Source of the DNA: Pilaira anomala
Taxonomy: Eukaryota > Mucoromycota > Mucoromycetes > Mucorales > Mucoraceae
Direction of reading: 5' to 3'
DNA: 51,050 bases
Assembly: GCA_025716855.1 (NCBI GenBank)
Contig: JAIXMQ010000119.1
Span: 1-51,050, forward strand
Shown: positions 23,361-35,249 of the stretch, piece after piece
Numbering within the stretch: position 1 is the first letter of the stretch
Layout of the letters: the number at the start of each line of letters is the position of its first letter
Notes under the pieces: model-generated
Told to the model about the DNA's origin: nothing
Databases searched by the model: none
Seen by the model: the letters and a program-made list of their open reading frames with translations, nothing else
Made by a program: the position numbers and the translations under genes

Positions 23361-23870
23361 ATATAACCTCCCCCTCCCTAATTTCTTTTCTTTTTTTTTT
23401 CTTTTTTTTACTAACTAATTTATTTTATTATGTAATAATAAACTACTGTATTACCCTTTCATCTTTTATATATACATTTCAAAAAAAAAAATCGTCTCTC
23501 TTTTTTTTTTTTTTTGACAGGTTTTATTTAAAAACAAATGTCTCCGTCGATACAATTGGTATAATTTCATAGCTACTAAAAAATTTCCGACTCAAAAAAA
23601 AAAAAAAAAAAAGTGTAACTATGCATAAAATTGACAAGTTTAATTCAATCTATATATGTATATTCGTGTTTATGTTTATTTAATTCTCGAGTCGAGAATT
23701 GAAAAAGTTATATTATGAAACTAAATATTAAAATAATAGGAATGAAAAAAAAAAAACTTCTTCTTTCTCTCGGGACTTATGCTAACGTTTTAAAAAATAT
23801 AAAACAATCTAAGGTTTCGGGCAAATAAAATTCAACGACTTGATTTGGCCCTTAAGAAATAAAAAGGATT

Positions 23871-23910
<40 letters not shown>

Positions 23911-24037
23911 CTGAAAAGGAACCTTTTTTTTTCCCTTTTCTTTTTTCTTTTTTCTACATATATCTCCTTTTTGTGTGCGTGTGGAAGAAAGGGGTAAAAA
24001 AAAAAAAAATTAAAAAAATAATAAAAACCGAGAAATC
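23361..24037. other. Kinase to C2H2 spacer
   Basis: Many A/T runs, the longest an A-run of about 31 at 23876-23907. Includes TAATTCTCGAGTCGAGAATT (about 23680-23699), a perfect palindrome centred on CTCGAG extended to 16 bp (AATTCTCGAGTCGAGAATT type). No gene seen. Confidence 0.5.
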
Positions 24038-25337
24038 ATGAACGATAATATGAGTACTGCTGATTTACAAAATCATAATCACCTCTATATACAACATTCA
24101 AATTCAATGATGATGCTGTCTATGAAAGAGGAGGATGATTTGGATTTCCAGGATAACAAATCCGAGACTTCTTCTCGTAGCGGTGGGAATACCAGTAGTA
24201 GTAAATCCAAGGTCTTTCAATGTACTGGATATGGTGAATGTAGTATGGTCTTTACTCGAAGTGAACATTTAGCTCGTCATATGAGGTAAGATTTTATTTT
24301 TATTTTTGTTTCGAGATATCAATTTAGTAACTTTTTTTTTTTTTTTTTTGATAGAAAACATACGGGAGAGGTAAACCAAGAAAAAAAAAATTAAAGTTAC
24401 ATACAGGAAAAAACACTAAATAGAAAAGTTTAAACTATAGAAACCATTCAAGTGCGTCGTCCCAGGTTGTGAGCGTATGTTTAGCAGATTTGATAATATG
24501 ATGCAACATACACAAACCCATAATAAAACGCGAGGCATTGGACCTAGACGTAACAATAAACCCAAATCAAAAAGAGGGGGCAAAAAATCTAATGGGTCTT
24601 CACGCCGTATGAGCTCATCAGATGATTATGATGAATATGGACCTTTGCCTTCTCCACCTCCATCTCGTCGAGGCTCTTCTTCTGTGGGAAACATGGCTCG
24701 TAAAGAGCAACAGATTATATTACCTAATCCAAAATATGTTGAATTGGATGAAGAAGATGAAGATATGATGACAGATGATGAAGAAGAATATGAAGAGGAT
24801 GATGATATTGAACGACCCACACAGCAGCAAATTATATCTTATAATAACTTGCATCATCAATCAAATCGATTTCATGATATGAGTAACCAAAAGAATGCAC
24901 AGTATCCTGATTCACCCGCTTCTTCATCAGATTCATCGTTACATGAATACTTTACACATTCTCTACCTATACGTCGTCGTCGATCCGCACCACGCATTCA
25001 GTATCAACCTTACCCCTATGGTACTGATGAAAAAGAAGTAATTCCCGTATTACCTCGCCGTAAATCTGTTTTATCTCAATTAGCTACCTACCTTGTGAAT
25101 AATCCAGATCAATCACCAGAGAGTTACCTTTTATTACAAGAAACATCTCCTGTCAAATTATCAAGTAGTACTCGTCGTCTTTCAATACAAGATCTTTCAA
25201 ATCCAATTGAAGCACTTGATGAAGCTGAAAACGATTTAGAGGAAACAAAGGAAGGTGTTGATTTAACTGAAGATGAGTATCAAGCTATTCAAGGTTTCGG
25301 TCAATTTTATCGATCTGCGATTACTTGTAACAAGTAA
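24038..25337 (+). CDS. C2H2 zinc-finger transcription factor (two fingers)
   Basis: Three exons: 24038-24285, a 16-nt micro-exon 24355-24370, and 24441-25337, giving 386 residues. Finger 1 is [24 protein letters not shown], finger 2 is [23 protein letters not shown], joined by TGEKPFK. The linker is split by two introns, so the micro-exon encodes only the end of finger 1 plus [12 protein letters not shown] / RFDNMMQH helices resemble Msn2/Com2-like fungal stress regulators. A basic patch follows (residues about 107-125, [16 protein letters not shown]), then Ser/Pro-rich and Asp/Glu-rich regions, and several RRRSAP/RRKS/RRLS sites that look like basophilic kinase targets. Nuclear regulator by family; targets unknown. 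Confidence 0.9.
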
Positions 25338-26064
25338 AAAAAAATATCGTTTTTTTTTTTTTTTTTTTTTTGTATATATTTTCAAGCAATATATTTATTT
25401 ATTTATAACAACTCATTCTAAAGTATAATCAATTTATTAAATAAACCCTTTCTCTTTCTCTCTCTCTCTTTTTAAAAAAAGCGTACAAATATTTATTCAG
25501 GCACGATTTATAAATAGTTACAAAAAAAAAAAAAAAAAAGTTCCTAATTATTTGTCTTCAAGCCTTTTTTTTTTTTTCTGTAGTTACAATTAAACATCCC
25601 TTCTCAAGTGGAGGCGAATTAAGTAAGTAGGATTCTCTGTATTTAGATTGATTAATCGAATATATTGTTTCAGCTCTTTAAAAAAAAAGCAAGAACTCCT
25701 TGCACTGTATACCTATATATAATTCACGAAATTTTTACACAGTTGGAAAGAATTGCTCATTTAGCGCGAATTATGAAATAAAACAATTGTTAGATCTTTT
25801 TTTAGACTTTTAGTACGTTTACTTATCATATCTTTAATTTCTTAATTAACATATGTCAATAGTGTACCCTTTTATGGACACAGAGGTTCTTATATTTTTT
25901 TTTTTTTTACTAACTATTACACTTTAAGCTCTTATGTTTGAACTCATTAAATCCTTTGTTAAATACCACAAGCAATACATAATTTTTTTTTTTTTAAAAA
26001 AAAAACATAAAAAAATGCGTAAATAGTGTATGAAGAGTTTTATTTTATTAGATAATCTATTTAT
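25338..26064. other. Spacer after the C2H2 gene
   Basis: 3' flank with T-runs (25351-25372) and A-runs (25521-25538). No coding signal. Confidence 0.6.
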
Positions 26065-26995
26065 TTACAATCCCTTATCAGAATTGCTCTCTTCCAAAAT
26101 AACAATTTTCTCTACAGCAGGTTGTTCTTCTTCACTACTTTCACTTACCTGTTCTACAACTTCCTCGTCATTAATATCACCATTGGGTGACATCTTCGAT
26201 AGACCCCTTGTTGAGATGCTTTTTTATACTTCTCCAACGTACTGATAACGTATGGATCAGTATTGATGCTTAGCACCTTCATGTCAAAATAGCGATGCAC
26301 CGGTTTTGCCTTCATTTTAGCCTTTCTCTCTTTTAAAGCCTGTGCCTCCTCATTCTCTGCTTCCTTCTCTGATTCTTTCTTTGCTTCCTTCTTTGCTTCT
26401 AAATAACTGCTGAAATTGTCCCATAAGCTATCTATCTTTCTCTTCCTTGAGCTTTCGTGTACGGTTAATTTCGGGGCGAACGGCGGGATGAAGTAGGATC
26501 AGTTGAAGGAGAGCTGGTGTCTTCAGAAGCTCTATGGTTGAAATAAACAACCAAGTCCTCAAATGAATTCTTTCTATGTTCACGAGGGTACCACTTGGGA
26601 TGTTTTACTATGATATCGTAACAATGTTCAAGGGTAAACTTTTCAGCTAAGCTTTCCTTTCCCTCTAATTCGGCAATATGCGAGCGATGGCTAATTTTAT
26701 CTACATTATAAAAGGCAGCAATTGTTAATATATATTATTGATTTTTAAGTGTATACTCCACCATTCATGAAAACATATGTACTCTATCATTAGGAACATA
26801 TCCACCAGTTCCTAACTGGGTGGCAGCGATACCAAGAGGTACCTGAGGTATTTTGATACGTTTCTGTCGATGATATCACAACGATTTTTTAAGGTTTCGT
26901 ACATAATCACGGATATCATCAGAAGATTTTTTTATCATTGAAGCGAACAGCTATACTTTTCCAGAAGATGGCTGAGCCTTTTCCCTATTTTTCTA
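26065..26995 (-). pseudogene. Decayed NAM-associated/Myb-like (trihelix-type) gene
   Basis: Minus-strand remains of a family common in Mucoromycota that often accompanies Harbinger-type transposons. In order: FWKSIAVRFND and DYVRNLKNRCDIIDRNVSKY (about 26955-26840, Myb/SANT-like part), GTGGYVPNDRVHM (about 26830-26790, another frame), FTLEHCYDIIVKHPKW (about 26640-26590, the NAM-associated block), KRKIDSLWDNFSSYLEAKK (about 26440-26390), a Lys/Glu helix, and an acidic tail with a stop at 26065. At least three frame changes separate these blocks, one fitting a single extra G in a GGGG run near 26203. Some breaks may be introns, but no clean donor/acceptor pairs join them. The family call is from motif recognition only. 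Confidence 0.55.
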
Positions 26996-27478
26996 TTTTC
27001 GCTAACAAGAATGTAAGCGTTAACAAGCTAGTTGCAGCTTTCGGTGGTAGGAGTACCCATTTTTTTAATTTTGAAAAAAAAAAAAACCAGCTATTTGACA
27101 GTTAGTAAAAAAAAAAAAAAAAAAAAAAAACCGATTGTTTGCGAACCACTCTCTTGGGATGGTCTAAAAATAACCAACGGTTTAATGACACCACAATATG
27201 TAACACATAAGATTTGACATTATTATGCTTACTTTTAATGATTTTTTGACGACGATTATAAAGAATTATAGAGTCTAATCTAGGCGTAATCGTTTGCCCC
27301 TTCTCATTTATCGATAGGACATGTTAAACTAACTGATGTCCCCCTTTTTCAATTGAAAATTTTAATTTGACATTTTATATATCATCATTGTGCATACAAG
27401 TGAAGAAAAAAAAACAGAGTCCATCCTTTTTATTATGAAAAAAAATAAAATCGGTTGTATTTATTATGTAAAGATGAT
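26996..27478. other. Spacer before RPL31
   Basis: Includes A-runs at 27075-27086 and 27107-27130. No gene. Some of it may belong to the upstream end of the decayed NAM-like gene. Confidence 0.5.
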
Positions 27479-27918
27479 TTAGTTTTCATCTTCAACAACT
27501 TCAGTGTTGAGACCTAAATAAATAAATAAATAGAATCAGTAAAAAAAAAAAATTATATAAAATAAAATATCGATTTCTTACCCTTGAATTCAACACAAGG
27601 AACGAAGGTGACATAAGAGTAAAGCTTCTCCTTGGCATCTTCATCATCGTTACGACGACGAGAGATACGAACACGAATACGGTGGTTAGTGTGCTTGACA
27701 CCACGAGACCAGACAGCCTTGTTAAGAGAAGGATCAAGACGAACATCCTTGGTACCCATAGCTTGAGTAGCGAAAGCCTTGACAGCCTTGATGGCATGAG
27801 GAGCACGCTTTCTCAAAGAACGACCAAAGACATGCTTGTGCATGTGAATGGTGTATTCACGAGTAACGACATCAGCGAGGGTAGAACGCTTTTGGGTGGT
27901 CTTTTGGTCCTTGGCCAT
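27479..27918 (-). CDS. RPL31: 60S ribosomal protein eL31
   Basis: Large-subunit ribosomal protein lining the exit tunnel region. Exon 1 27918-27582, exon 2 27513-27479, giving 123 residues, the usual size. Conserved blocks: VTREYTIHMHKHVFG (about 18-32), KRAPHAIKAVKAFA, DVRLDPSLNKAVWSRGVK and RVRISRRRNDDEDAKEKLYSYV. The short last exon supplies the C-terminal LNTEVVEDEN. Upstream of the ATG, GTAAGT (27974-27969) and TATAG ending at 27920 mark a probable 55-bp intron in the 5' UTR that stops one base before the ATG. That intron holds an ATCC repeat on the coding strand (27949-27960). Confidence 0.97.
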
Positions 27919-27974
27919 TCTATAATCTTAAATTAGTTTGGATGAATTGGATGGATGGATGCATATTAACTTAC

Positions 27975-29021
27975 TTATCAAAGTGATTTAAAAAGAGGGA
28001 GATTCTTTCATGGCAGCTTATTCATTCATGCTATTATCTCTCTCTCTCACTCACTCTCTCCCCACTGCCTATTCCTGACAAATAGATTTTCTTGTCCGGA
28101 CCGAATTAATTTTTTTTTTTTAATTTGTTTTTAAAGAATGAAGTTAAAAAAAAGCTGGCGTAAAAAAAAAAAAAAAAAAAAACCGAAAATGTACAGTTCT
28201 TTTCTTATAAAAACGTAACAGAAAGAAGTGAAGGGACTCCTTAAATCAACATGTCTAAAACTATAATAGTAATAAGGACAAATCAAACTTATACACGAGG
28301 AATATAATGTGTTAACCCCTCTCCTTCGCTTTTTATCTTGAAAAGGTAAAACGTGTCATCATATTTTAAGAAAAAAAAAAAATAGTTAGTAATTGCCACA
28401 CAATATATAATATTTAAAACATGAATTGATTTAAAGCTAATAAATGTATAGCATGGAATTTACTCTTTTTTTTTTTAATTTTATGCAACTGTCAAAATTA
28501 GGAAAAACAAGTCATTAATGCATTGATGCAGACACACAATTAGAATTAAGAATATATAAAATGAAAAATATTTTAAATGTAGAACAAAATCATATTAAGG
28601 TTATAATTTACTAATAATGTATAATTATAGTTTTTTTTTGGATAATTATTAACAGTAATGAAATAAAAATAAAAATGAAATAAAATAAAAAAGAAAGAAA
28701 GAGAGTAACTTAGAGGAATCATTCTTGAATATGACTGATTTTGGATATATTACAAAATAGAAAAAAGGAGAGAAAATATATATATAAAGATTTTTTTTTT
28801 ATTATTATTATTATTACTCTTACATGTATACATATTACTGCTCCTTTTGTAATAAAATAAGTATATATTTGTCTATAAAGTCAAGTCTAGGCCGATCATT
28901 GGTAAATATTAGCGTGAGTTGCAGATCAACATACATGAGCATACATAACTTTCTTTTTCATATAAATATCTAGATTTTTTAACATTTTTTTTTTGTTTTT
29001 TTTTTTTTTGTTTTCTACTGA
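27975..29021. other. Long upstream region of the second C2H2 gene
   Basis: About 1 kb without a gene, longer than most spacers in this core. Holds the RPL31 promoter side (TCCGGACCG near 28096) and then AT-rich DNA, ATT repeats (28801-28816) and a T-rich leader before 29022. A regulatory gene with a large promoter would fit. Confidence 0.5.
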
Positions 29022-30371
29022 ATGGAAATTATAGTAATGGAATCTACTCATAATAGTTCGTCGTCCTCAGAAAAGTTACTCATGTTAAATAACAATACAT
29101 ATTATGATTATAATAATGTTGTGTCTCCACCTTTAACACCCGCTGTATCACCTTCTACAACAATGATGATTGACAATTATAGTAATTATGCTTATTCAAC
29201 ATATAACAATAGTATGAATTCACCTAGCCCAAGTCAAGATAGTCATCATCATCATCACAATCATCATCATCAGCATCATAGTCAACAAGTCGTATCCATG
29301 CCAACCAATAATAATAACACTAATTCACAAACAACGCATAAGCATATGTGTCATTTTAATTTTTGTGGATGGAGTTTTAAACGATATGAACATTTAAAAA
29401 GGCACATGTTAGTTCACACAGGTGAAAGACCACATACCTGTCGTTACCCTGGTTGTGGAAAAAGTTTTAGTCGATCAGATAATTTTCATGCTCATTATCG
29501 TACACATACCAAAAAGAAGAATTGTACTACGACAAAAAAGAAAGGTGCTGCAGTAACGACCGTTCCCGCGGCACCGGCTGTCACAGTAGTTCAAGATGAT
29601 GAAAAAGATAATCAACCACAAGAATTTCCATTAACCAATCAAACTGAACATAAATTTATGACATTTAATATGATGGCAAGTCATTCAGTTGCAACTACAG
29701 CAGCAGTTGTTGCTGTCTCACAACAACAGTTACAACCAAATCAACACGTATTTTATAATAGTCATCTTTATGATGGCCAATCCCCAGAGGTAAAATTAAA
29801 AAAAAAAAAGTTTCTAAATGAGGTCATATATTGATTTTTATATTAATAATAGATCAACCATTACTATAACAACAACCATAATACAAGTTCATTTATTCAT
29901 CCAACTAACAACAACTTTAATTTACAAAGCAATCATATGATAAGTCCATCTTCATCACCTTCTACACCCCCACCACGTACATTATCATTATTAAATCATG
30001 AATCCAATTTTTTTTCTACTTCTTCACCTATTTATGCACCTACATCAACAACAAATTATATGACATACCCATTATACCAACCAGAACAACAAGAAAATAT
30101 TATGCCAGTTCAACAACAACTTAAAACCAATAAAAATAAACAAAATAATAATAATACAACAATCAAATCTCATGCATGTCCTGTTTCTCAATGCATGAGA
30201 AGATTTAAGCGTCTAGAACACCTTAAGCGACATATGCGTATTCATACACTTGAAAGACCCTTCCGTTGTTCATATCCTGGATGTCAAAAGAACTTTTCAA
30301 GGTCGGATAATTTATCTCAACATATTAAAACACATCAAAGACATCAAGAAAAAAGAACTTTATATGTATAA
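29022..30371 (+). CDS. C2H2 transcription factor with two duplicated finger pairs
   Basis: Two exons, 29022-29789 and 29853-30371, giving 428 residues. A second in-frame ATG at 29037 is an equally possible start. Residues about 113-164 hold a finger pair ([19 protein letters not shown]...[19 protein letters not shown]). The C-terminus holds a second, very similar pair ([19 protein letters not shown]...[19 protein letters not shown]). [20 protein letters not shown] and FSRSDNLxQH match the fingers of Ste12-like and related fungal factors. The linker between pairs is Gln/Asn/Ser-rich. Before the first pair lie a TP/SP-rich segment ([11 protein letters not shown]) and a His tract (residues about 75-87). 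Probably a nuclear regulator; pathway not known. Confidence 0.92.
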
Positions 30372-30781
30372 ATCCTGTTATTTACTTTCCCCCAATATTT
30401 TAAAAAATAAAAAAAAAAAACTAGTTTTATTATTCCCCCCAAAAAAAAAAAAATAAGCGTTGAGACTATATTAGCATTTTAATAGTACAGTTAGATATTC
30501 TGTACAGTATAAAGCTGATAAGCTTTTTTTTTTTTTTTTTTTTTTTTGTCCCCAAAGTTTAATATTGGGGGTAATTTCTTTATACTTTTTTTACGGTTGA
30601 AAGACCTAAACCAGTTTTAAAACCTCGGCGGCAGGGCCTGATATGGAAGAAGTTGTATTTTTTTTTTTTTTAGTACGCAAGTCACAACTCTTAAAATAAT
30701 GAAAATAAAAACACCAAACTTCTCTTTTTTTTTTTTTACTTTTTCTCTTCTTATCTTTAATTCAGAACAAAACAAAAAAAA
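30372..30781. other. Promoter region of ATP-citrate lyase
   Basis: Contains a T-run of about 25 (30523-30547), a GC-rich CCTCGGCGGCAGGGCC (about 30623-30638) that stands out in AT-rich DNA, and a T/CT-rich leader ending in AAAAAAAATG. Confidence 0.5.
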
Positions 30782-33700
30782 ATGTCTGCCAAACCTATTA
30801 GAGAATACGATGGTAAGCTTTTATTAGCATATCATCTTTTACGTGCACCTATTGTTGGTCAAGAAAGTAGTGCGTCTCTTTTTACACCCGCAGCTACTAA
30901 ATTAGCACATGTCAACGTGGATACATCTCTTTTGGATAACCGAGCTGCTTTTGATGCTTCATTAAAGCAACAACTTGATAATCTCGAGAAGACACATCCT
31001 TGGTTATTAACTGATAAGTTGGTTGCTAAACCTGATCAATTGATTAAACGTAGAGGAAAATATGGTCTTTTAACCTTGAATAAAGATTGGTCTGAAGCTC
31101 GTAAGTGGATTGAAGAACGTGCAGGAAAGGAAATTAAGGTAAATAATATACATATAAAAAAAAGATGTCATTTTGGAAGAAAAGGGGGGTTGTGTATGGG
31201 AGAGGAGTTTATAAAAAAAAAAAAAAATATAATCAGTAGATGAGATTACTAAATTTATATAAAACTTTATAGATTGAAAGAACGACGGGAGTCATTAAAA
31301 CCTTCTTGATTGAACCATTTGCTCCTCATCCGGACAATACCGAATACTATATTTGTATTAACTCAGTACGTGAAGGAGATTATATCTTGTTTACTCATGA
31401 AGGTGGTATTGAAGTAGGTGATGTAGATGCAAAGGCACTCAAGTTACTTATTCCTGTCACGGGTGAATTTCCTTCTTCTCAAACCATCAAAGAAACTCTC
31501 TTAAAAGATGTACCTGAATTTAAACGCGATGTCTTGGTAGATTTCATTCGTCGTCTTTATGCTGTTTATGTTGATTTACATTTCACTTATCTCGAAATTA
31601 ATCCTTTGGTCGTCACTGATCCTGTTGAGGGTCAAACTCCTCAAGTCATGTACCTTGATTTAGCTGCCAAGATTGATCAAACGGCTGAATTTGAAGCTGG
31701 TCCCAAGTGGGCTATTGCCAGAGCTCCTCAAAATATCGGTATTTTACCTACTGCCGCTGATACTCAACATGTTGATCAAGGTCCTCCTATGGAATTCCCT
31801 GCTCCCTTTGGTCGTGAATTAACTCGTGAAGAAGCTTATATTCAAGAATTAGATGGTAAGACAGGTGCTTCATTAAAACTTACTGTATTGAATAAGGATG
31901 GTCGTATCTGGACTATGGTCGCTGGTGGTGGTGCCTCTGTTGTTTATTCGGATGCTATTGCTGCACTTGGTTTTGCTAACGAACTTGCTAATTATGGTGA
32001 ATACTCTGGTGCCCCTACTGAGACTCAAACTTATGAGTACGCCAAGACCATCTTGGACTTGATGACCCGTGGTGATGCTCACCCTGAAGGTAAATTATTG
32101 TTCATTGGTGGTGGTATTGCTAACTTCACCAATGTCGCAACTACATTCAAGGGTATCATTCGTGCCTTGACCGAATTCAAGCAAGCCTTGATTAATCATA
32201 AAGTACGTATCTTTATTCGTCGTGGTGGACCTAATTATCAAGAAGGTCTTCGTGCTATGCGTCAATTAGGAGAAACTTTAGGTGTTGAAATTCAAGTATT
32301 TGGTCCTGAAACTCATATTACCGAGATTGTACCTTTAGCTCTTCAAGGTAGAAAGACCACACTTCAAATCAATGGTGCTGGTGGTGCATCTGGTTCCTCT
32401 GGTAACTTGTTCCAAGATCAAATTTTGGGTTCCAGTACTCCTTCTGGATCCAACACACCTAAATTGACTATTGCTGAAGATAATGATACACCTACGGATC
32501 CTAGTAACCGTATGACATACTTTGAACAAGGTCAAGAAGAAAGTGCTGAATGGTATAGACCTTTTACTTCCAAGACACGTGCTTTTGTGTATGGTATGCA
32601 ACCTCGTGCAGTTCAAGGTATGCTTGATTTTGATTTCATGTGTAAGCGTACTACACCTTCTGTTGCTGCTATGGTTTATCCTTTCGGTGGATCTCATGTT
32701 CAAAAGTTCTATTGGGGTACAAAGGAAACTTTAATTCCTGTCTTTACTTCATTAAAGGAAGCGGTTGAAAAGTTCCCTGAAGTCGATGTAGTAGTTAACT
32801 TTGCTTCTTGTCGTTCCGTATTTGATTCTACTCGTGAGATCTTTACTTACTCTAATCAAATCAAGACTGTGGCTATCATTGCTGAAGGTGTACCTGAACG
32901 TCGTGCTCGTCAATTGTTACATGAGGCTGAGGAACGTAAGGTACTTGTGATTGGTCCTGCTACAGTAGGTGGTATTAAGCCTGGTTGTTTCAAGATTGGT
33001 AATACAGGTGGTATGATGGATAACATTGTTTCTTCTAAATTGTATCGTACTGGATCTGTTGGTTATGTATCCAAGTCGGGTGGTATGTCCAACGAGTTAA
33101 ACAACATCGTTTCTCGTACAACTGATGGTGTTTATGAAGGTGTTGCCATTGGTGGTGATCGTTACCCTGGATCTACCTTTATTGATCATTTATTACGTTA
33201 TGAAGAAGATCCTAACTGTAAGATGCTTGTTTTACTTGGTGAAGTAGGTGGTATTGAAGAATACCGTGTGATTGAAGCAGTCAAGAACGGAACCATCAAG
33301 AAGCCTATCGTTGCTTGGTGTATCGGTACTTGTGCCAAGATGTTCACAACTGATGTTCAATTTGGTCATGCAGGTTCTATGGCTAACTCTGATTTAGAGA
33401 CCGCTGATGCCAAGAACAAGGCTATGCGTGCAGCAGGTATTATTGTACCTGAAACATTCGAAGATATGCCTTCAGCACTTGCTGAAACCTATCAAAAGCT
33501 TGTAAAGGAAGGTGTCATTCATCCTCGTGCTGAGCCAGAAATTCCCAAGATTCCTATTGATTATTCTTGGGCACAAGAATTAGGTTTGGTTCGTAAGCCT
33601 GCTAGTTTTGTTTCTACTATTGTAGATGATAGAGGTCAAGAGTTATTATATGCTGGTATGAGAATTACTGATGTTTTCAAGGAAGATGTTGGTATTGGTG

Positions 33701-34446
33701 GTGTACTCTCACTCTTATGGTTTAAGCGTAGATTACCTGATTATGCTTGTAAGTTTATTGAGATGGTATTGATGTTGACTGCTGATCATGGACCTGCTGT
33801 CTCTGGTGCTATGAATACTATTATTACAACTCGTGCTGGTAAAGATTTAATTTCTTCCCTTGTCTCTGGTCTTTTGACAATTGGTGAAAGATTTGGTGGT
33901 GCATTAGATGGTGCTGCAGGTAATTTCACCAAGGCTTATGATAGTGGATTATCACCTCGTGAATTTGTGACATCCATGCGTAAAGCCAATAAGTTAATTC
34001 CTGGTATTGGTCACAAGATTAAGTCTCGTACAAACCCTGATATGCGAGTTGAACTTGTCAAGGATTACGTCAAGAAGAATTTCCCTCAAACACCTATTCT
34101 TGATTATGCACTCAAGGTAGAAGAGATTACAACCAGTAAAAAGGATAACTTGATTTTGAATGTGGATGGTTGTATTGCTGTCTCATTTGTGGATTTATTA
34201 CGTGGATCTGGTGCATTTACAGAAGATGAAGCAGAGGAATATATGCGTATTGGTACTTTGAATGGTTTGTTTGTATTGGGTCGTTCTCTTGGTTTCATTG
34301 GTCATCATTTGGATCAAAAGAGATTGAAGCAAGGTCTTTATAGACATCCTTGGGATGATATTTCTTATCTTTTACCTTCTTTGGATCCAGAGACTTTAGA
34401 TCCTCGTCGTGTCAATGCTCGTGTTAATGTTCAACCCAAGCAATAA
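30782..34446 (+). CDS. ACLY: ATP-citrate lyase, single-chain type
   Basis: Cytosolic enzyme: citrate + CoA + ATP to acetyl-CoA + oxaloacetate + ADP + Pi, feeding fatty-acid and sterol synthesis. Exons 30782-31138 and 31273-34446, 1176 residues. It carries the ATP-grasp/citryl-CoA synthetase part ([11 protein letters not shown] at the start, YLEINPLVV), the CoA-binding part ([19 protein letters not shown]), the catalytic loop [10 protein letters not shown] with the phosphorylated His at about residue 818, and the citrate-synthase-like C-terminal part ([27 protein letters not shown]). Both halves in one polypeptide is the arrangement of animals and early-diverging fungi; ascomycetes use two genes. 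Codon choice (GGT, CGT, AAG) suggests high expression, as in oil-forming fungi. Confidence 0.98.
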
Positions 34447-34979
34447 GTATTATTTTTCTTCTTTATTCTCCCCCTTTTTTTTCACTACATTATTTCTTCA
34501 TTCATCTCTATTTTTGTTTTTGTTTCTTTGTCTTTAAAAATAAAATATAGTCCTAATTAACAACTAGAATCAAATTATATATATAGCACTCTCATTCTAA
34601 CTATGACACGAATCATGATATTTGACTTTTTTTTTTACGTAACCTCCTTTTCTTATCTACCCGAGATAAGCATATTTCTTCACATCAGTGATATCATTCT
34701 ATGTAGTAACTATGGTCACTCTATTTCTTCTTTGATAACTATAGTTACAGAGTTTGAGAATAAAAAAAAAAAATTAATCGGCCCCAGAGCAATTTATAAA
34801 ATAACCTACTTCAGGAAATGAACCATCTTTTTTTTTTAAAAAAAAAAAACTATAATAAATGGTAGGAGTTATTACACTTAAAATTTTGGGTTGATTATAA
34901 ACAGCGAAAAAAAAAAAAAAAATAGAATGTTTCTTTCTCTTTTTAGTTATTATTATTTTATTTTATTTTTTCTTTCTGT
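34447..34979. other. ACLY to GEF spacer
   Basis: 3' flank of ACLY then AT-rich DNA. An inverted pair around 34690-34745 (GATATCATT... / ACTATGGTCACTC...ACTATAGTTAC) is weak. No gene. Confidence 0.5.
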
Positions 34980-35216
34980 ATGACTAACAATAGTAACAAC
35001 AATCAACAAGATATGATTTCAGATGATATTGAAAATAATTATATCAGACAAAATTTACCTATTAGACGTCAAAGTCTTGTAGCATATCACGATCGAACAC
35101 GATCTGCACCAAAACGAACGCCGAGTCTTGACGAAACGACCGAAAAGTTACATATTAGTACTCGATTACATTGTAAATCATTCAATTCAACAGTTCACGT
35201 AGAGTCAGAGGAAGCC

Positions 35217-35249
<33 letters not shown>

